A DNA stretch of 64,000 bases from Prorocentrum cordatum. Lineage: Eukaryota; Sar; Dinophyceae; Prorocentrales; Prorocentraceae. Shown piece after piece: positions 21,733-32,316 of this stretch. Location: the NCBI GenBank assembly GCA_963575745.1, contig CAUYUJ010001377.1, positions 1-64,000 on the forward strand, written 5' to 3'. The number at the start of each line of letters is the position of its first letter. The stretch's first letter is position 1. The notes under the pieces are model-generated. The model was not told where the DNA came from and did not search any database. It worked only from the letters and a program-made list of their open reading frames with translations. The translations under genes were made by a program, and so were the position numbers.

Positions 21733-22855
21733 TCCAGGAGAAGGGCCCAACCATGCGCTGTTGTGAGTAGCTCAGTTGTGACAGGCGTCATCGTTGGCGC
21801 CCTTTTATGGGGCCACGAATCGTGGGAGGGTTGTGCCGACATGGTGCGGGGGACGCATGTGGACCCTCCCACGCAGGCGTTCGGTGGAGCGTCCCATGGG
21901 GCCAGTACGCGTGTCAGGGGTGTGCTCAAAGTGTGCGGGGGGACGCATGCCCATGGGGCCACGAAACATGCGGGGGTTCAACCGGAATGGAGCGGGGGGA
22001 CACACGTGGACCTTCCCGCTAGGGCGTTTGGTGGAGCCCCCCATGAGTCCACGAATGCTTTGAGGGGTGTGCCGACATGTGCGGGGGGACGCGTGTGGAC
22101 CCTCCCACTGGAGCCTTCGGTGGATTTCTCTATGGGGCCACGACGAGACGTGTGATGGGGTGTTCCGACATGGGGCGGGGGGGCAGATGTTGACCCTTCC
22201 ATTGCGGCCTTCGGTGGCGCCCCCTATGGGGCCACGCATCGTGTGAGGGGTGTGCCGAACTGGTGCGGGGGGGCACCACATAGGCCTTGCCATTGAGGCC
22301 TTGCCACTGAAACTTTCGGTGGAACTCCCTATGGGGCCACGACGAATCGTGTGATGGGGTCTGTCGAAAAGGCTGCGGGGTGACGCATGTGGACCCTCCC
22401 GCTGGGGCCCTCGTGGGAGCTCCGCACGGGGGCATGAAGCGTGTGAGTGGCATGCCGAATGGTGCGGGAGGACGCCGGTGGACCCTCCCACTGCGGCTTT
22501 CGGTGGAGCTCCCTGTGGGGTGGCGAAGCGTGTGATGGGCGTGCCGAGCTGGTTGACTAACGCGGATAGCAGAGGTGGAGGTAGCAGGAATGGGAGGAGG
22601 CAGGAGGAGGAGGAGGAGGAGGAGGAGGAGGAGGAGGAGGAGGAGGAGGAGGAGGAGGAGGAGGAGGAGGAGGAGGAGGAGGAGGAGGAGGAGGAGGGGG
22701 AGGAGGAGGAGGAGGAGGAGGAGGAGGAGGAGGAGGAGGGGGAGGGGGAGGGGGAGGGGGGAGGGGGAGGGGAGGCAGGGCAACGGGAGCAAGGAGGAAC
22801 GCGGGGCGCTGTCTTTTCAAGAGGAGGACCCAGCACGCCTGCTGTCCGCGGAACT
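21733..22855 (+). mobile_element. Satellite-bearing composite element, copy B
   Basis: Left end TCCAGGAGAAGGGCCCAACC with GTTGTGAG about 20 bp further. Then about eight diverged 85-95 bp repeats with the core TTCGGTGGAGCTCCCTATG-like at 21875-22540, a (GGA)n tract at 22595-22790, and a right end starting AACGCGGGGCGCTGTCTTTTC at 22798. The right-end hairpin is degraded. It is the most diverged of the four copies. No coding capacity beyond repeat-derived frames. Confidence 0.65.
22595..22790 (+). repeat. (GGA)n tract inside copy B
   Basis: Nearly pure GGA changing to GGGGGA towards the right end. Confidence 0.95.
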
Positions 22856-23165
22856 TCTTGGGATGTCCAAGACGGGCGCGCGCGACGCCACGGCGAGAGC
22901 CCCCCACCTGTTGGAACTGCCCAGCACGGAGGAGAAGTTTCAGGCCACATCCCGGGCCCGCCCTAACAACACCGACACGTCTGGCGGTGCGACAGGGAAG
23001 CGTCACCTGTTAGGGAAAAGGGATGGAGCAGGCCCTGAGTGAGCACTTCCTGCAGGCTGCGCCACTCCTTCTCCTTTGAGATTCTGCCCGTCGCTCGGGC
23101 CTGGCCGCTCGCGGGTCCCGGCCGCTGCCGATCCCGTGCTCCTGCCCGCGCTTGGGCTGCGCCCG
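22856..23165. other. No recognisable gene
   Basis: GC-rich spacer. Its right edge (about 23110-23165, CCGCTGCCGATCCC... CTCCTGCCCGCGC) is repeated at about 23392-23445 on the other side of the (GAC)n tract. Confidence 0.5.
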
Positions 23166-23172
23166 CTGCCAC

Positions 23173-23218
<46 letters not shown>

Positions 23219-23395
23219 CGACGAGCGACGAGCGACGGACGACGACGACGACGGCGGCGACGACGACGACGACGACGACGAGCGACGAACGACGACGAAC
23301 AAGCGACGAACGACGACGAACAACTACGACGACGTCCGACGACGTCGACGACGACGACGACGACGACGTCCGACGACGACGACGTCCGGGCCGCT
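23166..23395 (+). repeat. (GAC)n array 1
   Basis: GAC repeats with GAGCGAC and GAACGAC interruptions, flanked on both sides by the same ~45-bp sequence. Frames across it (poly-Asp, poly-Arg, poly-Thr, poly-Val/Ser on minus) are artefacts. Confidence 0.9.
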
Positions 23396-23447
23396 GCCGA
23401 TCCCAGGCTCCTGCCCGCGCCAGTGCTGCTGCCCCTGCTCTTCGGGC

Positions 23448-23631
23448 CGGGCGAAAGGGGGGGATTGGGAAAGGGGGGGTTACGAAATTTGCTGCATGCA
23501 GCTGGTTTCGGCCTCACCGAGGAGCCCATTCCTCGATACATTAGCCGCCTCCGGCGCCGGGACTCGCCGGGAAAATCAGCTACGTGAGTTGATTCTCACC
23601 CCCCCCCTTTGCTATCCCCCCCTTTCGCCCG
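23448..23631. mobile_element. G-run TIR element, copy 2
   Basis: Left terminus CGGGCGAAAGGGGGGGATTG, right terminus CCCCCCCTTTCGCCCG. Same interior palindromes as the copy at 11303-11488. The terminal repeats are better preserved here. Confidence 0.8.
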
Positions 23632-23719
23632 ACCCGAGCTCTTCTCTGGCACCCCCCGCCTGGGGCTGCGCCCGCCGCCACCGCCCAGGCCTCAGAGAGG
23701 AGGGGCGCCCTCGCCCCCC

Positions 23720-23859
23720 ACTTCGGGCGAGGACGACGACGACGGACGACGACGACGACGACGACGAGCGACGGACGACGACGACGAGCGACGAGCGACG
23801 GACGACGACGAGCGACGAGCGACGAGCGACGGACGACGGCGAGCGACGGACGACGGCGA

Positions 23860-23908
<49 letters not shown>

Positions 23909-23937
23909 CAGCGGCGGCGGCGACGACGACGACGGCC
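23720..23937 (+). repeat. (GAC)n array 2
   Basis: GAC repeats with regular GAGCGACGGAC interruptions, similar in make-up to array 1. Confidence 0.9.
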
Positions 23938-24590
23938 CTCTGCCGGCGGAGCTTTGCTCCCCCTCCTCGGCCCGAGAGGGGCGAGCCGCCCGCGCCCCCC
24001 GCGGAGGAGACCGGCGCCAGCGTCATCCTGCTGGCGCGGCTGCCCCCCGGCGAGAGCCATCCCGGGCAGCCTTTGGGTGAGACTTCCGCCGCGTCCCCCC
24101 GGGGCGGGGGCGGCTCCGCGGGCGAAGAGCGGCAGAACCTCCAGTGGGGGCGCGCATCAAGAAGCCAGTTGCTTTTCGTCGGGGTATCCTGGGTTTCGTC
24201 GTTCCTCGTGCTGCGCGGTGACTTCCCGCAGGCTTTGGAAGGATCAAGCAGTGGCGAGGCGTCCCAGCTCGCCTACAGCCCCACAAAACAATGTTCTAAG
24301 AACCGTGTTTGGTTCCCACGAAATGTTTGAACATTTCTGGTTGGGACTGTCTTGTTTTAACACATCGGGTTTATGTTCTCAGAATATTGTTTTTGTTCTT
24401 AGAACATTTTTGGGTTCTAAGAACATCTCGTGGTATGACTCTAGGAATGCCAGGACGGTCGGTCCCTGCTCAAAAGGAGCTGCTGCGTCCCAGGGTGTTC
24501 CAGGTCTCCCCTCGGGTGCACCTCGCGCGCGGGTTCTCATGGTCGGGTCGCCTGCGAGGGTTCCTTGCGGCCGCGCCCGCACTGTGAGCT
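23938..24590. other. No gene; palindrome cluster at 24293-24424
   Basis: Four copies of GTTCTNAGAA[CT] lie at 24293, 24375, 24395 and 24414, in a lower-GC patch. The rest is GC-rich with no recognisable content. Confidence 0.5.
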
Positions 24591-24872
24591 CTTACGCCGT
24601 CGGGGGCGCCTGCCCCGGGGCGACTGGAAAGGTTCTACGCCTGCGCTTGAGTCGGGCCTGCCCCTCCCACGGGGGGAAAATTCAAGAGTAGTCAACCAAT
24701 AGTCAGGGGACGATTTTTTAAAAATATGTTTTGGATCATTTTGGGGGTACGCTTGATTTTTTGCCCAACATCCGCCTGTCGGGGGACAGGCCCGACCTAA
24801 CCCCACGAGGCACCGTGAGGGTATAAACTTCCCAGCCGCCCACGGGGAGGCGCCCCCGACGGCGGCAAAGTA
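24591..24872. mobile_element. Inverted-repeat element with internal insert
   Basis: Left arm at 24591-24635 (CGTCGGGGGCGCCTGCCCC) and right arm at 24818-24872 (its reverse complement plus GTATAAACTT). Both match the arms of the compact element at 29037-29165. Between them lies about 180 bp with its own inner inverted repeat, GTCGGGCCTG (24651) against CAGGCCCGAC (24787). Probably the longer relative of the compact copy. Confidence 0.6.
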
Positions 24873-25230
24873 TATGTTGCACCGCTCTTCGCCGGCGAAG
24901 CGGCGGCGAGGGCGTCCGCCGAGGGTCGGCGATGGGCGAGCGCGTGGACGGAGGCGACGACGTCATGGACGGTCAGAGCCAGACTCAGAGGTCCGAGGCT
25001 CCGAAAACATTGGAGCTCCCAGATGCCGCGCAAGAGGTGGTCCAGCCTGGGGGCCCAGAAAACCACATGTTACATATCCTCCCTGGGACCCTGGGAGCCC
25101 CAGGAGGCCCCAGAGAGCTCCAGGAGGCCGCAGGACGCCCAGGACAGGCCCCAGGGGTCCGCAGGAGATTCCCAGGAGGCTCCCAGGAGGCCCCAGGAGG
25201 CCCCCTATCAGAACGTGTCAAGTTAATACA
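24873..25230 (-). repeat. CTCTTGG-type minisatellite, reverse orientation
   Basis: 25085-25205 consists of CCCCAGGAGG/CCAGAGAG units, the reverse complement of the CCTCTTGGGG repeats. The preceding 200 bp shows nothing recognisable. Confidence 0.55.
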
Positions 25231-25839
25231 CATCCGGTGTCGATTCGTTGGTCGACGGGTTTTGGTATTTTCGGCTTGTGGGGGCCCTCCACTGGGCTGG
25301 GGACCGTCGAGAGCGACTCGGGATGAAACGCCGGCCGGGGAGCTTGTCCAGACCTCTGGGTGCCCACGCACCGAAGGTAGTAGAGCTCCGGACGTCTGGG
25401 GATGAAGGGGAAGGATGGGGGAAGGGGGGCGGCGGGGGTTCGATGGGATGGGGGGCGAGGGGCAGCAGGACGAGGGGGGGATTGAGATGCTGGAGGCGAG
25501 GGATGGCGGGGAGGTGGCGGGGGAGGATCGGGATGTGGGGAGGGGGGATGAGCGAGGAGAGGGGCCGATGAGGGGAGGGAGGCTCTGGAGTGAAGGAGTG
25601 GGAGGGGGAAAACGGGCAGGAGGAGGTCTCATCAAAAAGGAAGGAGGTGAGGAGAGAGGAGAGTGAGGAAGTAAATGAGGAATGGAGCGGAAGGAGGAGC
25701 AGGAGGAGGAGGAGGAGGATGTTGAGGAGGAGGTGAATCAGGAGGAAGAGGCCCCTCACCATTTCCTTAGCGTTCTCCCGCCAGGCTCCGACATTCAGTC
25801 ACGTTTCGCTTAAGGAAGTTTCTCTTTCCCTTGTTACAG
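25231..25839 (+). repeat. Purine-rich GGG/GGA tract and flank
   Basis: 25400-25745 is G/A-rich and irregular. Around it nothing is recognisable except the polypyrimidine stretch TTTCTCTTTCCCTTG just before 25840. Confidence 0.6.
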
Positions 25840-26511
25840 CTGCAATGATTCCTGCTCCCACCTTCACCGCGGCGCCGCGGACTGGTTCACCAAGTGCGGA
25901 GGCAGGGGAGGCAAGATTTCCACCGTCTCGTGCTTTGCTTGCGTGTGTCGCAAGAACCTCAGCCATTAAAAGTGGTGCAAGCATGGCCATTCCCCCTTGT
26001 TCACGTTCAGTCGTCCACTCCCAAGGCTCCTGCTGGCAGATGGGCTTGTTAGCTTCGTGGCGATGGAGATGCGGGAGGATCGAGCAACCAGTTGTAGGAA
26101 CTTGCCACCTGGTCCTCAATCTCAAGTCGGAGCCTCAGCAGGCCGACGACAAGCACTAGGCAGTGGTGCGGGAGTTTGCAACTGCTGCGTTGTCCAAGCC
26201 AGACGCCCAGCTCCCTGCTCAGGTCGACGTCGAAGAGTTCATTGATGGCATAATGTCTTCCGATGCGTTCGTAAATCTCGACAGTCTTCTCGAGATCCAG
26301 AAGGAAGCGGCAGAGTTTCATTTTCCGCCCGATCATGAAGCTGAGTTGGCCAAGCGCAAGGACACCATGTCCAACGCCATCGATAAGCTCGCGTCCGAAC
26401 TCTTCAAGGGTGCTGCGAAAACTGCCTTTGCCACCAGTGTTGAGCACGGGGCGCGCGCGGCTGGGCGCGCCAGGAAAAAGCGCACGACAGAATGCGGTGT
26501 GGCATCCAGAG
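25840..26511 (+). pseudogene. Pseudogene-like exon with Cys/His cluster and helical region
   Basis: Preceded by a good 3' splice context (TTTCTCTTTCCCTTGTTACAG) and followed by a GTGAGG donor at 26512. In one frame the first ~45 codons give a Cys/His-rich segment (FTKCGGRGG ... CFACVCRKNLSH, stop, KWCKHGH). After a frame change near 26080, the other frame gives a charged helical segment of about 130 residues (VDVEEFIDGIMSSDAFVNLD, EIQKEAAEFHF), interrupted only by a TAG at 26157. The combination suggests a decayed zinc-finger plus coiled-coil protein such as a retroelement ORF1. Family not identified. Confidence 0.45.
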
Positions 26512-27600
26512 GTGAGGTTTCGAGTTCGGCTGCTGGCGGTGACTGCGCGAAGGGAGGCTCTCATTCGGGTAGCGGGTCGGGCGCACCTGCGAGGGGGGAC
26601 TCCAGGCCCAGTCGTGGCCGCCGAGCCTGGAGGAGGCCAGGGCACCGGAGGCCTGGCGGCCGAGGAGCTGCCGAGGGTTCCTACCTCCGCGGCGCCAGCT
26701 GCTGCGTTGGGGGGCTATCGTCCGCGGGGGCTCCGCCGAGCTGGTCTCGGAGCTTTTGTGGGTCGCCTGCTGGCTCGCCGGCGCCACCTCGCGCGCCGCG
26801 CGCGCTCGAGTCGCTGCGGCCCTGGCGGCGCCCCCGGCGACGGCCGCCCTTCGGCTGGCGTGGAGCTCGCTGGGTGGGGATCTTCCGGCGGGCGCCTGCC
26901 GAGTGCCGGTGGCAGGTCGGTTCCGGCACCTCCTGCTCTGCATCGGGTCGTCCTGGGCGATCCCAGCGCGCGCCTTTGTTGAGGGTGTTGTTGGTGTAGG
27001 ATAGCGCCTCTGTTGAGGGCGCCGCCGGCCCAGGACAGGCCGATGGCTCTCCTTTTCCTCCCTGGTGGATGCCTGTGCCGGCGCCGCCCCAAGAGTTTCA
27101 GAAGGGGGGGGGCTTCCGGGGCAGCCGGAGTGGGAGGCGCCTGAGTTCCCTTCGTCTGCGCGCCGCTCTGGACGAGGCGACGACAGAGATCGGTCGGGCC
27201 CCGCCCTGGGGCCCGAGGCGAAAGCGCCAGCGTCGTTTTCTCAGCCTGCTGCCCGGTGCGTCGATTCACTTTCTGGCGTTGGAGCGGGCCCGGTCATTTC
27301 GGAGACTTGCAGGTGGATGTGCGGCCAGGCGCCGCGTTGCAGCTGCGCGGCCAATGTGCGCGCGACGGGCTTTTTGTTGTGCGAGGCAATTCTGCGCCCC
27401 CATCCTTTGCTGGTCTGCTCCTGGAGCCCGAATCCGAAGTTCTGATTCACGTCAACACCTGGGGCGCCCAGCCGGACGTCCAGGGGTCAGACGCTGGCGC
27501 CCGCGTTTCTGGCTCAGGGGCGCAGGCTGCGGGCTCGCGAAGGTTTTATCATGTTTCGGCGAGCGCGTTCCGCGCAGGTTGGAGATTTTTTTGGATGTAA
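26512..27600. other. GC-rich, no recognisable gene
   Basis: Frames of 180-280 codons exist on both strands because stops are rare. They are Ala/Arg/Gly/Pro-rich without motifs. Could be intron of the preceding locus. Confidence 0.45.
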
Positions 27601-28320
27601 GGCAGCCGTAAGGCCTCGGGTTCGGAGACTCCTCGGGCGCAGTTATCCTAGCGCGTGCTTGGACTGACCGGGGCGAAGCTGAAGGCGGCGGCGTGGTCGA
27701 TGGGCACGCGTAGGCCCGCGCGGCGCATGCCCCAGGAGCGGCCGCTCCATGTCCGGCGCCTTTCTACTTTTGCGACCGCCCATCGGGCGATGAGGAGGTT
27801 GGGGGGATGGGAGAGAACCGTGTGCTGGAAATTGCGATGGGCGCGTCGATGGCGACGCTGGCGGCGCGCCCTCGAGTTGGGGGCGACGCGCGGCGGCTAT
27901 GTTGCGCCGCGATGCGGTGTCATTTTCGACCCCGCCGTCGATCCAACTATCGATCTCACCACCGCTCACACTTGATCTCGGACGTTATCGATCTCACTAT
28001 CGATCGGGGCACCATCGGGGCACCGCGGGTGCACCGCGGGACGCCGCTGGACACCGCGGGGCACCGCCGAGGCTCCGCGGAGCACCATTGAATTCCACGC
28101 GGCGCCACGAGACACCATCGGGACACCATGGCGGGGCACCGCGGGATGCCAGTGGGATGGCGCGGGGCGCCGCGACGGGGCACCCCCTGCCACCGCGCGC
28201 CCGCCAGAGGGCCGGACTTTTGCATCCGAATCGCCCTAGCGACGGCGGGATCATCCCTCGCGCGCGCCCACGCAGCTTCGCTCTGCTCGCGCGCGCGACG
28301 CGAGCGCGAGACTGATGCTG
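27601..28320 (+). repeat. Short CACCGCGGG and CGATCTCAC repeats
   Basis: 27945-28010 holds ATCGATCTCAC-type units also found at 32830-33090. 28015-28190 holds irregular CACCGCGGG(A/G) units of about 10-17 bp. The first 340 bp show nothing recognisable. Confidence 0.5.
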
Positions 28321-29036
28321 ATTTTCCGGCGGGGAGCCCTCCTCAAACACTGCGATCTCACCCCCCAGCCTCCGACATGGAGCACTCGGAAAGGCCAGAT
28401 GAGTCCGGGCTCGGGGCCGCTGGCCAAGCCGGGCGAGGCCCAGCTGACTGTCGAGAGCGAGTTTTTCGCGGCAGGTGGCATGCATTTCTATCCTCAGGTA
28501 TTTCCCCCAGCCGGTTTTGCATCCGAGCTGGGGGCCCACGAGGTCCACGTGGAAGAGTGCGTCCCTTCCGAGTGCCACTCTGGCGTCGCTTTCGAGTTGC
28601 TTGGTCCCAAGGGGGGCCTTGGAGGTTCTTCCCAGTCGGTGTCGGCGTGGTCGGGGGCTCCTCGCTCTGCCAGTTGAAAAGCAGGTGAGGTTGCAGTTCC
28701 GCCCCCAGTTGCGCCAACCTCAAAGCCCTCGCCTGCAGGAAGCCGCCGCCTCTGCCTGCCCCCCGACCTGCGGGGGCTCCCCCGGAGCCGAACGATTCGG
28801 ACGGGGGGGTGGGGGTTCTCGATGCCGCGGGGGAAACGACGGAGAGGGCGGGGAAAGCCGATGGTCGGGGAGCTGTCGCCGCGCTGCGCCCGGCGCGCCC
28901 GTCGCGGGCCCATCGTGCAGAGCTCGACCGCGGGCGTCTGATCGGACGCGAGTTGCCGCTTGATTGTCCCCGCGGCCGCCCCGTTGGAACGCGTTGGAAA
29001 CACGCTGGTACTCAGCGAGCGAAGAACAGTATGATA
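28321..29036. other. No recognisable gene
   Basis: GC-rich DNA with overlapping frames. The 28315-28677 plus frame (120 codons) has ordinary composition but no recognised motif. Confidence 0.4.
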
Positions 29037-29165
29037 TAAACCTTTTCGCTGTCGGGGGCGCCTGTCCCTGGGCGGCTGGAAAGTTTATACCCCTACAGTG
29101 CCACCGTAAGGGTATAAACTTTCTAGCCGCCCTGGGGCAGGCGCCCCCGACAGCGGAAAAGTTTA
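29037..29165. mobile_element. Compact palindromic element
   Basis: About 129 bp, almost entirely palindromic. The left arm contains CGCTGTCGGGGGCGCCTG and GGCGGCTGGAAAGTTTATAC, and the right arm is its reverse complement with few mismatches. The same arms bound the 282-bp element at 24591-24872. Non-coding foldback MITE. Confidence 0.7.
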
Positions 29166-29822
29166 TTATATACCGTTATTCGCCCGTTAAGGTACGCCCA
29201 TCGGACCTCCCAAAGAGCCCGCCCTCGGGGGGCTCAGGTGGCGCGTGGGCTGGTTCGATCTCCGCTCGCGATCTGGGATCGAGTCCGAGCAGACTTTGGG
29301 GCGACGAGCAGCTTAGCGGTGCCGACTCGCTCGGCAGCCCACCAGTTAGGTAGGGCTTGCTTGGGCTGGGCAGGCTGATTTTTTCGCCGGGGCTCCGGCT
29401 TGAACGCGATCGCAGCGTCCGGGTTCTGCGACGCTGGCCAGATTGCTTGTGACTGCGAAGAAGTCCGCACCGATGATGTTCTGTCACCAGCCTCAAACTT
29501 ACCCCTATCCCTAAGACTGACACGCCAAAAGGCGCTGCCAATCTTAGGGATGCGCCCTGAAGAACTCAGGGAACCCCTGAGATTGGCACTGTGATGAGGC
29601 GATGCCCAGCTTAGGGATAGGGAGATGTCCCAGGTTGGTAATTCTGCCCGTGGCGAGCACGGGCACGAACGCCGCCGCCGCCCGCAGCGAGGCTCCCCAG
29701 AGAGGGCCCCGGGCAGGGCTTGGCTCTGGAGGCGCGGATACCCGCGCGGCCTCCGCGGGCCCTGCTCCTCGGGCTCCCATCGACCACCCTCGCGGGCCAC
29801 GGCTGGGTTCGGGCGGGCCCCG
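29166..29822. other. No recognisable gene
   Basis: Contains an imperfect inverted repeat, CCCCTATCCCTAAG (29504-29517) against CTTAGGGATAGGGA (29611-29624), about 120 bp across, which might be one more foldback element. No coding evidence. Confidence 0.4.
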
Positions 29823-30305
29823 GGTCCTCTTCCTCCTCCTCCTCCTCCCATTCCTCCTCCTCCTCCTCCTCCTCCCTCCTCCTCCTCCCTCCTCCCTCCT
29901 CCTCCCCCTCCTCCTCCCTCCTCCTCCTTTTCCTCCTCCTCTTCCTCCTCCTCCTTCCCCTCCTCCTCCTCCTCCTCCTCCTCCTCCTTCCCCTCCTCCC
30001 CCTCCTCCTCCTCCTCCTCCTCTCCTCCTCCTCCTCCTCCTCCTCCTCCTCCTCCTCCTCCTCCTCCTCCTCCCTCCGTCCTCCCCCTCCTCCTCCCCTC
30101 CTCTCTCCCTCCTCCTCCTCCTCCTCCTCCTCCTCCTCCTCCTTCCCTCCCCTCTCCTCTCCTCCATGCTCCTCCTCCACCTCCTCCTCCCCCTCCTGCT
30201 CCTCCCCTCCTCCTCCTCCTCCTCCTCCTCCTCCTCCCCCTCCTCCAACTCCTCCTTCTCCTCCTTCTCCTCCTCCTTCTCCTCCTCCTCCTCCTCCTCC
30301 CAGGT
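29823..30305 (-). repeat. Long (CTC)n tract
   Basis: About 480 bp of CTC/CCT repeats with CCC, TTC and CTT interruptions (GGA on minus). The 369-382-codon frames through it on both strands are repeat artefacts. Confidence 0.95.
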
Positions 30306-30968
30306 CCCTGCTCCAGGCCGAAGGTTTCGAGATCAGTGTGCATCCGGCGTGAAGGGAGAGGCCCTGGCGATGGCCCTGTCGGGATGGGCGAAGCCCCTTC
30401 CCCAGGTCGCCCCTGGCGGACATCGCGAGCTCAGTCTGTCGCGCCGTAAATGCAGCGCTGCTCTGGTGGATGGAGTCTACCTTGATGCTGCCCTGGAAGC
30501 CCCGGCGGGCATGGCGTGGGCTGTCGAGCCTGTCGGCAGGCTGCCGCTTCTGGTTCTCGCGGTTCTTCGGTCCCTCCTCGGGAAGGCCTTGGGCGGCTGT
30601 CGGCCCATCGGTGCGTCGGCGCCCTGGCGCCGGCTGCGGAGCAGGGGCAGGGGGCCCAATCCTCGCGCCCTCTGCGCTACCGGGGCTTACAGGGGGGGCT
30701 GCGGGCGCTGCGTGGCACCGAGCTTTCGCGTCGGAGGCTGGAGTGGCTAGCAAACACGTCTCGCCGTTTCTTTTGGGACATGAGGAATTTGTTGGAGCAT
30801 GTATCCCGAGTATCTGGAATATCAGTCTGAATTGTGCTCTTTTCCTCGTTGCGTCGCCCCTGCGCGTGTGTTCCAGGCTCGTCGGTCGAGCTGGCCCCTC
30901 TATTCAGGCGGCGTCGCTGAGGGGTCCAATTGGGTTCAGTCTGGGGCGGCGTCTGGCTGCGCTGGGGA
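30306..30968. other. No recognisable gene
   Basis: GC-rich DNA with frames on both strands. A short (GGA)n run closes it at 30968-30997. Confidence 0.4.
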
Positions 30969-30997
30969 GGAGGAGGAGGAGGAGGAGGAGGAGGAGT

Positions 30998-31257
30998 AAT
31001 ATTTGAAATGGTACGAATACGAAGAAGACGAACAATAATACAACTCATTTTAATAAATCATAAGGATAGTAGCAGTTGTTCCCATAGTATTTCGACTCAT
31101 AATACGAGTCCTAGTAATAATAGGTCGAATCATACTAATACGAAGAGGAGTCCGGTGATCGATAAGAATATTGTTAATAATACTAATATTCATAACCATA
31201 ATAACAGTATTGATATCCAGAAACTGATACCGGAGAAAACCCACACCGAATTTGTTT
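30998..31257. other. AT-rich island, origin unknown
   Basis: About 260 bp of AT-rich DNA inside GC-rich surroundings. A 64-codon minus frame (31050-31244) is Ile/Met-rich and hydrophobic. The plus strand read with TGA as Trp is also open for about 70 codons and strongly hydrophobic. This recalls organelle-type membrane-protein coding DNA, but I can match it to no named subunit. Confidence 0.35.
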
Positions 31258-31742
31258 AGGGCTATAGGGCTATGGGGCTATAGGGCTACAGGGCTATCAG
31301 GCTATCAGGCTATTTGGCTATAGGTATGTAAGGCTGTAGGGCAATAGGGTTATAGGACTATATGGCTATCGGGTTACAGAGCTATAGGGCTATAGAGCTA
31401 TAGGGCAATAGCGCTATAAGGCCATAGGGCTATATTTCCATAGGGCCATACGGCTATAAAGCTATAGGGCTATAGGGCTACGGTGTTATAGGGCTATAGG
31501 GCTATATAGCTGTAGGGCTATAGGGTTATAGGGCTTTACGGCTATAAGGCTATAGGCCTATAGGGCCATACAGCTATACAGCCATAAGGCTATATGGGTA
31601 TAGGGCTATTGTAGGGCTATAGGGTCATTAGGGCTATATGGGCTGTAGGGCTATAGGGCTATAGGGCTATAGGGCTATAGGGCTACAGGGCTATAGGGCT
31701 ATAGGGCTATAAGGATATAGGGGTATAGGGCTATAGGGCTAC
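31258..31742 (+). repeat. GGGCTATA octamer array
   Basis: About 60 degenerate tandem copies of GGGCTATA over 485 bp, followed to about 31795 by GGCACCCCTG units. Confidence 0.95.
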
Positions 31743-31795
31743 CAGGCACCCTGGCACCCCTGGGCACCCCTGGGCACCCGAGCACCCGGCCAACC

Positions 31796-32316
31796 GTCCC
31801 GGCCACCGAAATCGGCGGCCCAGCTTACCTAATTTTTCGAAACCGCTGGGACTCCTACAGAGGCAAACTCTGATTGGGGAATGAGAAGAAGAAAAATAAT
31901 ATCAATAATAACAGTAATGGAAGGAAGGAGAAACAGAAAAAGAAGAGGAGGAGGAGGAGCTGAGGTCCCCCCCTACGAGCCTCGGAGCCGACCCCTCTGG
32001 AGTGGGGTGCGCGGGCGTGCTCGAGGTGTGGGCGGAACGGGAGGCGGGACCGAGCTGGGGGCGCGGCAAGGCAAGGGCGATGATCTGCTCGGACCGCCCC
32101 TTGCTGGCACCCTCGGCAGGGAGGGTTTGGGGCATTGCCCTCCGTCCTTACTCCACCCTCCTCCATTTCCTCCTTCCTCCCTATTGTCGTGTGTCCCTTT
32201 CCTCCTTTTTCCTCGCTCCTCCTTCTTCCTCCCTCCCCCTTCCTCCTCCTCCTACTGTTTCTCCTTCCCTCATTCCTTCGTCCTCGTCGTTGGTTTCCTT
32301 ATTCTTCTTCTCATTT
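31796..32316. other. No recognisable gene
   Basis: Mixed sequence with pyrimidine-rich TTCCTCC stretches at 32155-32310. No gene can be supported. Confidence 0.45.

Noticed and set aside
29234-30753. 370-380-codon frames on both strands
   Set aside because: They cross the (CTC)n tract and consist of Gly/Glu/Arg or Ser/Pro/Leu homopolymers.
31258-31742. GGGCTATA array as telomeric repeat
   Set aside because: The unit differs from the TTTAGGG-type repeat expected for dinoflagellates and the array is internal and degenerate.
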